Source of the DNA: Neopestalotiopsis rosae
Lineage: Eukaryota > Ascomycota > Sordariomycetes > Amphisphaeriales > Sporocadaceae
Direction: 5' to 3'
DNA: 64,000 nucleotides
Assembly (NCBI GenBank): GCA_023078685.1
Contig: JALGAS010000012.1
Location: 372,001-436,000 of the forward strand
Shown piece after piece: positions 56,541 through 64,000 of this stretch. Position numbers and translations under genes: made by a program. Under the pieces are notes generated by a model. The model had not been told where the DNA came from. It did not search any database and was given only the letters and a program-made list of their open reading frames with translations. Each line of letters opens with the position of its first letter. The first letter of the stretch is position 1.

Positions 56541-58168
56541 TAGTCATTGCCTAAATTCACCTGAAGAACATGAAATTGCAGTATTGCTTCCGATATCATA
56601 TTGCGAAAATACTGCATGGTCTAATGTCATGACATATTTTGCAGAAGTCGCCTGGCCGTCAGCTTAGTATGCTAAGTTTGCATGTGATCCTGAGAATAGC
56701 AACTGATTATCATGTCCGTAAGAGCGTTCCGAGCTCATCCGAGCAGCGCCAGGCATAAAGTTGTACCGAGGTACCCATACAGGCGAAGAGGTATTCCAGT
56801 AGGTATTGGTGTAGAAAGCGACACAAGGCTGCTCACGAGCTTGAGACTCCTCTTCTCGACGATCAAAGAGTTGGAAGGATTCACGGAATGATGAAGCACA
56901 ATGTTGTGCTTGATTCCGCTCCAGGTAATACAAACTGTATACGGGGTCAGTCAGTCCGTTCCAACTCCAAAAGCCGAGCTGTACGAAGATGACCATCGCA
57001 TTGAAGGATTAAACGAAGAAACTCTACTATATATGGACTGATGAGCAGCGTATCCTAAATTTGTTACCGGATGGGCCGGGCCAAGTCGGACAAACACTCA
57101 CCTAGCATAAGATGGATTTGTCCTAGGCCGGCGCGAAGTACCTCTCGTGGTTTCAAGTCACATATGATCTTCCCACCAGGCAGCATGGTTCTTATGAATA
57201 TGACCGTAGCCATACCCAGTTTACGCGTATTGACAGAACGTCGGAGAGTTACGCATGGAAACAAAAAGTCAATGTTACACTGGCTGGGCCCCGTGGGGGC
57301 GGAGACATCAGCAGATCTACCTGTGCTGTCTTGATAGAGTTAAGGAGCCAAGGCTTTATAAGAGAAATACAGCTAGCTAAGCCACTACCGACGGAGGATT
57401 TTTGACTGCACTGGAAACCAAACGCGGCAGTCTAGGCGTCTTATACTTCAGTGAGTTGATGGCGCATCGAGTCAAAGGCCGTTTCTCGTAAAACGATCAA
57501 AATTCATTGGAGAACCAAAGCGATTCCACAAGGTGCTCAAGTCTCTGAGACTCTATGAGTGAGGCGACAGGAGCATTGCTTGTGTTGAGAAGAGGACTGC
57601 CGATCAATATTCAGCTCTTGTAGGAATGCTGGGCGGATCAGTCTTGGCCTCTGTGTCACCTTGGCAGTGCTTAATTATTGGTCCAGAACTGATTTGTCAC
57701 TGGATAGAGTTGTCTGAATATCATTTGCTGCACCTGTCGTATAATCGGCGATTCTTCTATACTACCAAGACATCGTGAATTTCGCAAAGGATCGAGAAGC
57801 ATCTTTCCCCATTTTGGAACGTGAGCTGGGTGCCATTATGCTCATCATCTCATGCTTCGGAGGACTCGGACGAACGGGGGTGATGATGATGCACTTTCTA
57901 GACAATAGAGCTGTCAAAGTCACGATAGAAGTACTCTGGGCGTCAGCAGTCCATATCCTCACTCAATCCTATGAGCGGCAGCAACGGATGAGAAGAGCTT
58001 TTCAGCTCCGGCAGGTGGGCATCAGCATGTCTGTCTCATGTATAAAAGGGACCTCTTGTCGCCAGAAACTCACTTGGAATTCTTCTCCAGATCATTATCA
58101 TATCGTCGCACAACCTCAAGCACAATCAAACCTCTCTCAAAACCCATCTTTCAATCCCATCCACCACC
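56541..58168. other. Intergenic, 1.6 kb upstream of the small secreted protein
   Basis: Between the MITE-like element and the small secreted protein gene. It includes one doubtful minus-strand frame (listed separately). Plus-strand frames near 57.8 kb overlap the promoter of the secreted gene and show no family match. Confidence 0.4.
56664..56996 (-). CDS. Doubtful hypothetical frame
   Basis: A 110-codon ATG-initiated frame with balanced composition (for example YSLYYLERNQAQHC and WVPRYNFMPGAARM). An upstream frame (57264-57064) ends at a GTGAGT donor but does not join it in phase. No signal peptide and no family. It could be part of a spliced gene I cannot complete, a non-coding transcript, or chance. 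Confidence 0.2.
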   Translation of the reverse strand: MVIFVQLGFWSWNGLTDPVYSLYYLERNQAQHCASSFRESFQLFDRREEESQAREQPCVAFYTNTYWNTSSPVWVPRYNFMPGAARMSSERSYGHDNQLLFSGSHANLAY

Positions 58169-58640
58169 ATGCAGTTCACCAACCTCCTCATCCTGGCCAT
58201 CTCGGCCACCTCCAACGCCCTGCCCTCCGCACCAGGCACAAACGACGCCCGCGCCGTAGAGAAGCGCGGCTGCTACTCTGGCGGCGAGGCCTGGGGCGAC
58301 AGCCGCGGCTTCGCCTTTGAGCTCGCGGCCTCGACCTGCAACTCGGCCATGGGCCAGCGCACCTACACGGCCCTCAGCCCCAGCGCCGCGACCTGCTACG
58401 ACCTCGGCAACGGCAGAAAGGTCAACTTTTACATCGAGAAGCTGTCCGGGGACGACCGCTTCTTGAGCCAGTCCGAGTGCTACGACGGGCTCCAGAAGGA
58501 GATTGGTGGCTGTGACAATGGTGGCGACTCGAGCTACACCAATTGGCGATACATGTGAGTTGATGTCCAAGCTGATGTACAGGAAATTTAAAAAGGCTGA
58601 CTGGTTTGCTAGCTCCGATCCCAATGCTGGCGGTTGCTAA
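58169..58640 (+). CDS. Small secreted cysteine-rich protein, Y3-lectin-like
   Basis: Secreted protein of 137 residues from exons 58169-58554 and 58613-58640. The signal peptide is MQFTNLLILAISATSNALPS. A short propeptide ends in a Kex2-type site (AVEKR), giving a mature chain starting GCYSGGEAWGD. The mature chain has six cysteines (GCYS, ASTCNS, ATCYD, SECYD, GGCDNGG and the C-terminal GGC). The pattern QSECYDGLQKEIGGCDNGG followed by a Trp and DPNAGGC resembles the fungal glycan-binding Y3 family, named after a mushroom lectin. The last nine residues come from exon 2. Function in glycan binding is inferred from this resemblance. The start is the Met before the hydrophobic leader, not the longer upstream frame. 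Confidence 0.75.
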
Positions 58641-58905
58641 AGGATTGTTTTCGTAAAGCCAGTGTTAAGCATGTCATGGCTGTCGGGAAGGACAATTGAT
58701 ATATGCCTTGTGGCTTTGACGTATTGGAACATGATGCAACTCTAGTCACAATTTAGAGGTATTGAATTGACATATGCTGAGAACTTGACAAATTTGCGTC
58801 CCGAGAATATAGCCAACGTGACCAAACTTCACATCCCATCATTAAGAATTCCTTGCGGAAAAGAAAATACGAATTACCCATCCTCTATCCCCACTTACTT
58901 CAAAT

Positions 58906-60163
58906 CTAGGCTGAAGTATTTTCTCCCCGACTGCCACTAGTTCCATACTTGATACCCCAGTTACGCACCTTCTTGTCATGATCCCCACGAACGAACACCA
59001 TGACAATCGCAACGATACCGGCGAGAAACCAATCCCCAAGTCCCCTCATAAACCCACCTCTGACACTACCCCCCAACATGCCGCGCCGGACCAGCCCAGT
59101 CTGGAAATCCGTCGTGATGAGCTCGAGTCCACTTTCCAATCCCTTGATACTCCGAGCGGCAATCACCTCGGGCGTTTCCGGTTTATCCCCTTCCTCGAGA
59201 TGCTTGGTCAGGTCCGACTTGACCCGGTTCTCGGCCTCGTACCCCTCGGACAGGATCCCGGCGGGGAAGATGGTGTGCAGGCGCACTCTGGGCTCGCGGG
59301 GATGCGCGGCGCTGTACAGGTTCATCTCGGAAGAGAGGGTGTCGGACAGGGAGCGGAGGGCGGCCTTGGCGGGGCTGTATGAAGCATAGCCCGCAAAGCT
59401 GTAAAAGGACATAAAGGATGCCGTGAAGATGAGGTGGCGTGGGAGAGGAGCGGCACCGCTGGACTTTTCCGAAGAGCCTTTTGATGGCGATCCTGGTTTC
59501 TTCGCGGAGGGTTGGACCCAGCGCTTGACAATCGCATGTGCCATGTACATGCTCGAAAAGTAGTTATTGTTCATCTGCGTTGCAAACTCCGAGATTGGCG
59601 TGTCGATAAAGAGCGTTGGGTGCGAGCTACCAGCGCAGCACCACATCTATGATACTCGTCGTTAGTTGGGGCAACATGAAATGCGCAGTCAAGGCAACGA
59701 GCTTCTCCTGGATCACGTTTCCAAAACTAACGGGTAACTTGAGGTGTACTCACAACGTCAGGCGGGCTTCCCCCATTCCACGCGACAACCTCATCCACGA
59801 CACGAACGGCTTCAGAGGCCGAGGAGAGATCCGCACTGATTTGATGGAATCGCTGCTGGTCAGGGTGCAAGGCTCCGGACTTGTAATGAAATCAGCTTCC
59901 GCGGTTATAAGGAATTCTTTCAGGTCAATGGCAGTGTCTCCGTACCTTGACATGTGCCAGCCCATCGACGAGCTTGGCTTGGTCGCGCGCGACAATCACG
60001 ACATTGGCACCTTTTGCGGCGAGCTGATGTGCTACAGCGAGGCCCATTCCACGCGAGCCTCCAGTTATCACCACCGTCTTTTCACGTTAGCTTTGATGAT
60101 GAGTGCAGGAGGGAACAGTCTCCTCACCCTGCCGCGGACTTCAAAGGCGGTATTTGATCCCAT
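58906..60163 (-). CDS. TSC10: 3-ketodihydrosphingosine reductase
   Basis: Endoplasmic-reticulum short-chain dehydrogenase making dihydrosphingosine from 3-ketodihydrosphingosine with NADPH, the second step of sphingolipid synthesis. Four exons: 60163-60128, 60077-59946, 59879-59754 and 59646-58906, giving 344 residues with all junctions in phase. The first join yields [24 protein letters not shown], the TGxxxGxG nucleotide motif. Next come [19 protein letters not shown] and CCAGSSHP (the NAG-like strand), [24 protein letters not shown] with the catalytic Ser, Tyr and Lys, and [18 protein letters not shown]-terminal membrane segment ([14 protein letters not shown]) and charged tail match the fungal Tsc10/Ksr1 arrangement. 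The enzyme is normally single-copy and essential. Confidence 0.93.
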
Positions 60164-63100
60164 AATTACCGTCTATGATTCGCGTTCAATTACGGCGATA
60201 TGGTCCAATATAGAAGAGGTATGGCTCAGAAAAGAGAGAAGTAGCACACGAGTCTTTAGAGTAGAACAAAAATATAGATGGAAAGTTCAGAAGAAAGAGT
60301 TGCAAAATAGCCGTAGTCAGCGAGCCCCAGATAACATTTGTTGTTGGCTGCGAGGAAAGCGACAACCTGCAAGGATTAGCCAGGGCTGCCGGGAGGGGAG
60401 CGGCCGCCGGAGACGCAGTGGTCTTGTCTCCAAAATGTCTTGAGAGGCCATGGAAATCGAACAGTTACAAATGTAGGTGATGTTGTATGCAGAGTGAGTG
60501 TTGGTACACCGCGGGCTGGATTCGGCCAAGATCATCATTGTGATTGGACAGCTTGGCGTCTACGGTCGATCATGCATGCTGTTGGCCATCAACTCAAAAG
60601 TCTCTCAGAAATATATAGCTTGTATGCAAGGGATGGCATACGCCCAGTCTACGCTCGACTCCTATCCAAACAGCGACACTCTTCTTGATCAGATAAATCG
60701 ACCAATCTCAGCACTTTCAACCTATAAAGGGATGTTCGCTATGTTGGTTCCTTTTATGATGATTCACACCTGTCGGCGCGAATGCTCAAATATCCATGCG
60801 CACATGCATGCTTCATCGTTATCATGCAACAGAACGGTTACACAAACTCTATTGAATGAATGACAAATGTCATACACGACGTAGGTTGGAACAAAAAAGT
60901 ATCAAGTCAATAATAATCGATTAAACATCTAACAAGAAATTGATAGATAAAAAGTCTTCTACTTCAAATTCTCGTCCCAAAAGTGTTCCTCGATGGTGTC
61001 GTGGAGGGGTGCGCAACCCGGTCGAAAGCATTCTGCTGATAGATGGAGGGAACTCCATGTCGCAGATACGCGACTGAAGGCTGTCTTTGATGAAGCAGCC
61101 CAGTATCAGGTGTCCCAAGCACAGCGTCAGTAGCAGAGCGAGCTAGACCTAGAGGATGGTGTCAAAGACAGCGATGCTGCCAGCAGGAGCTGGGGAACCA
61201 GCAGCGGCTACCAGGATGCCCAGGTGTATTCCTCCATGGTGTGATAACGAGGCGTTGTTGAGGAATTATGCTCTGGTCATTACTAGCTCATGTTGTGATG
61301 CTAGTTGGCTAGAGGCGCGGTTCGGGTGCGGGCGCGTTCGTTCGTTTGCCGACTCGTCTTCCACATCTGGGGCTCCTGGCTCTTGTTCGAGGGCAAAAGA
61401 AGGAGAGGGCGCCCTGGAACGTGATGTTTTGGGTTCCATTTGGTGAGTGAAGAGATTCTAGATTCAACCACAATGTGGTCTGGGTTGATACATGTTGGTT
61501 GATGGTAAAGGTGAGACGCGTGGCCTCCTGCCAGGAGCCGGGCGACCTCTTCCTCGCTATACTATCAATATGTTAGTGCATATGTAGAAGGACATTGCTC
61601 AAATTGCTGGGTAGCATACCTCTTGCGAGCGACGACAACCAGACGGTGGGCGCCCTGTGGCATCCCCTGCTCCTTCTTCTCCTCACCCTTCCGGGCCCGC
61701 GAACGTTCCAGCACGATTGGTGCTATCTGGACGTAGCCGTTCTCCCATCATTTGGCTGGGTATGTGTGTTTCAGCAGTATTCTTTTACGGCATCTTGCGC
61801 AGTGGATAGGTTCGCGGCTCACCACTCTTGTGTAAGACTACTAGGAAAGATTATTGTTAGTTAAAATGACGATGCATAAATTTTAAAGGAGGAAAATTAA
61901 AAATTAAAAAAGAAAAAAGAGTAGTGAAAAAATAAGTAGAAAAGTAAAAACAAAAACGAAAAACAAAAAGCAATTCCTTACGTAGAAGCCAGCGGAGTTT
62001 TGGTGCTGTAGCGGGGCTAGGAAGTGAATACTATGATCGTTTGGCATACTCACATTCGTTCAGGACTCTTGTTTCATGACACACCATGCCAATCCATGTC
62101 AATCCATGCCAATACATGCCACATCCTCCTGAATCAAATAGCAACTTCGTTCACGCCAGCTAGTGAGTCATCATCAGAGTCCTCATCCTCCTGCTCGGGC
62201 TCGTTGTCGACTCCGGGGTCTATTGCGCGGACGCGATGGTCAGAAACAACGGCTTCCTCTTTGCCGGTGAAATCGGGATCTGAGGCCTTACAACTCTGGA
62301 ATTTTCGGGTGCTGAAGATTTTCTTCGGATAAATCACTTGCACTCGATCACAGTGACAAGCTTGGGCTGACGTAATGGATTCAATATGGCTTTCAGTGCA
62401 TCCCTCGCAGTGCCACCGCTTCGGAACCCGCAGGCCCAACCTCAACTCTTTGGAACCAATCGCTCCTCAGGTTCATATTGTAGACTTGATAGGACACGTT
62501 GTAGGAACGGCCATTTGTGTGAATGGTCGTCCACTTGTCTTCTTTCACCCCGATAACCGTCTGCGCCACACCCGACCAGTTGTCCGTACCGCGTAATTAA
62601 TATCTCCTTTGGGGATCTCGAGGGCTGAAGGCATAGAATTCGGCTTAAATCCGAAGACCATCTCGCTGGGGGAACATCCCAAGGCTTCGGATTTGGTGTT
62701 GTTGATGTTGGTCGGCAAAAGCAATCAGTTGCCGTAGAGTGGCTGGAGGAGGCGGAGGCGGCATTGGCCTGGATATCGTTGCCGGCAATGGCTTGGTTCC
62801 TTGACTCAACTCTCCGAGCGAGAGGCAGCCGTTGGTTCCAATATATTAGATGGATGTATTGTATTGAATTTGGACGTAGTGGTGGTTCCTGCATGGTTAG
62901 GGATTGTGCTTGGCCACCTCTAGATGATGGACGTCGCTCTGAACATTTCTTCAAAGTGGTTGTTCTTATCTCGTATGGTTGGTCGAGAGCCTGTGAGGGA
63001 TGGATTTGTTCAGTGTCTCATAAGGGCAGCATGATCAGGCTCTGATCAGGTAATGGATCTGAAGTCTAAATGAGGGAAGAGGTTGGAGAGGGCAATGGAC

Positions 63101-64000
63101 GAGATGATTAACGCCATATGAGATTGTCATCAATTAACTTATATTTGAGAATATTAGGAAAACAAGAAGTAGGGGGCTTCTTCTAGGGGGCAACGCTGGG
63201 TGAGAGAAAAGCTGGAAGAAAAGAGAATTTGAGGAAAGAATTCAAAGAGGGCATTGGCTAAATAAAAGGCTATCAATGTAAACAAAGAAGATATGGAAGT
63301 CTCGACTATAAGAGATGGTTCTTACCTTCGCCGTCAAACTGAGCTTACCAGTTCTCCATGAGGCCGAAATAAGTTTGAGGTAGTCACTAGAGGGTGAAGA
63401 GCCTGAAGCAACATTGACCTTCTAGAAGAACGGAAATAGCTCCTTCTTCATTGCAAGCACGAACTCCGTTCGACGCCAGAAGGCCTCGACCACGGTGCTC
63501 ATCAGTCATGCTCAGAATTATTCCTGCCAATCGTCCATGTCATCATCCACCGGTGCTATTGGACTGTCGCTGTTTGTCTACCATAACGTCGCTTGCTGCT
63601 TGGTCCTACTGGATCTACCAGCATTACGACTCCCCAGACGATTTACATCCAGGGCAGTGGCATGCGCCTACTGATCTGCTCCTATTATCTCAGCAAGGTA
63701 ATCGCGCAAAGTAGCAATTCCTACCCAGCAGAGCGGGTCGAGGCCAGCCTGGGCTGTGTACGTGCAGGAGAAAGGACAGTGTGTGTCTGCTCCGCCTTCC
63801 GGTGTGCATTAAGATGCAGTAATGATTACGAACAAAGTGTCGACGAAGTAGGCATGATGGGATAGCAAAACCTCTGATTGTAGCCTGGCAATAGAGAGAG
63901 ACAACGGGAAAAGTAATGGAAACTCAAGTCATGATTCAAAATTGGATTCCAGTCCCCGTGCGACATCCCGATCGAGGGAGACGAGTGACTATTCCTTGAA
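60164..64000. other. Gene-poor right edge
   Basis: 3.8 kb without a clear gene. It contains an A-rich segment near 61.87-61.98 kb, a short cluster of CCATGCCAAT-like repeats near 62.08-62.13 kb and scattered minus-strand frames. One segment may be a retroelement remnant, described separately. Confidence 0.4.
62440..62760 (-). mobile_element. Possible degraded retroelement integrase fragment
   Basis: A minus-strand frame near 62700-62520 reads NNTKSEALGCSPSEMVFGF then KPNSMPSALEIPKG, which resembles the C-terminal end of a Ty3/gypsy integrase (the NNxxxxALGxSPxExxFG pattern). The frame is bounded by stops and no reverse transcriptase or long terminal repeat was found. A downstream minus-strand ATG frame (near 61438) with an acidic, Ser/Pro-rich start could be gag-like. 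This is weak evidence for a decayed element. Confidence 0.3.

Noticed and set aside
57775..58320. 181-codon plus-strand frame overlapping the small secreted protein
   Set aside because: Its second half is an out-of-frame reading of the secreted gene, and its first half lies where a promoter is expected.

Overview
This window comes from a filamentous ascomycete nucleus. The genes have short GT-AG introns of about 50-75 nt, and the families are typically fungal: Zn2Cys6 regulators, a HET-domain protein, CorA-like and ankyrin proteins, a Cip1-like secreted protein and a Kex2-processed small secreted protein. The mix suggests Pezizomycotina, most likely Sordariomycetes (perhaps Hypocreales); that placement is inference. 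No rRNA, tRNA, CRISPR array or bacterial-style operon was seen.

Left part (0.3-21.5 kb): a PTR2 peptide transporter, a Zn2Cys6/DUF3425 regulator, a Ras GTPase-activating protein with a long simple-repeat-rich upstream region, a 4 kb gene desert with a 35-nt poly(A) tract, a metal-dependent amidohydrolase, an F-box-like protein and a low-complexity orphan.

Centre-left (21.5-32.1 kb): a candidate sugar/polyol utilisation module. A Zn2Cys6 regulator lies beside an MFS sugar transporter. The transporter is divergent from an NAD-dependent xylitol/sorbitol-type dehydrogenase, and a second Zn2Cys6 regulator converges on the dehydrogenase. The promoter shared by transporter and dehydrogenase carries a perfect 17-bp CGG palindrome plus a second partial copy, as expected for a Zn2Cys6 dimer operator. 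An aspartate aminotransferase follows.

Centre-right (34-45 kb): a large gene joins a degenerate alpha/beta-hydrolase domain (nucleophile serine replaced), ankyrin repeats and a CorA-like membrane domain; its last membrane exon is out of frame in this sequence. Next come an O-methyltransferase, a second CorA-like gene and a Delta12-type desaturase whose third histidine box reads HVIYH instead of HVxHH.

Right part (47-64 kb): two alpha/beta hydrolases, a Cip1-like secreted protein, a HET-domain protein, a serine-rich GPI-type cysteine-rich protein, an approximately 0.7 kb inverted-repeat (MITE-like) element with eleven 14-bp tandem repeats inside, a Y3-like small secreted protein, and 3-ketodihydrosphingosine reductase. 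A gene-poor tail with a doubtful retroelement remnant follows. Multi-exon genes are listed as one span, with exon limits in the evidence where I could work them out.
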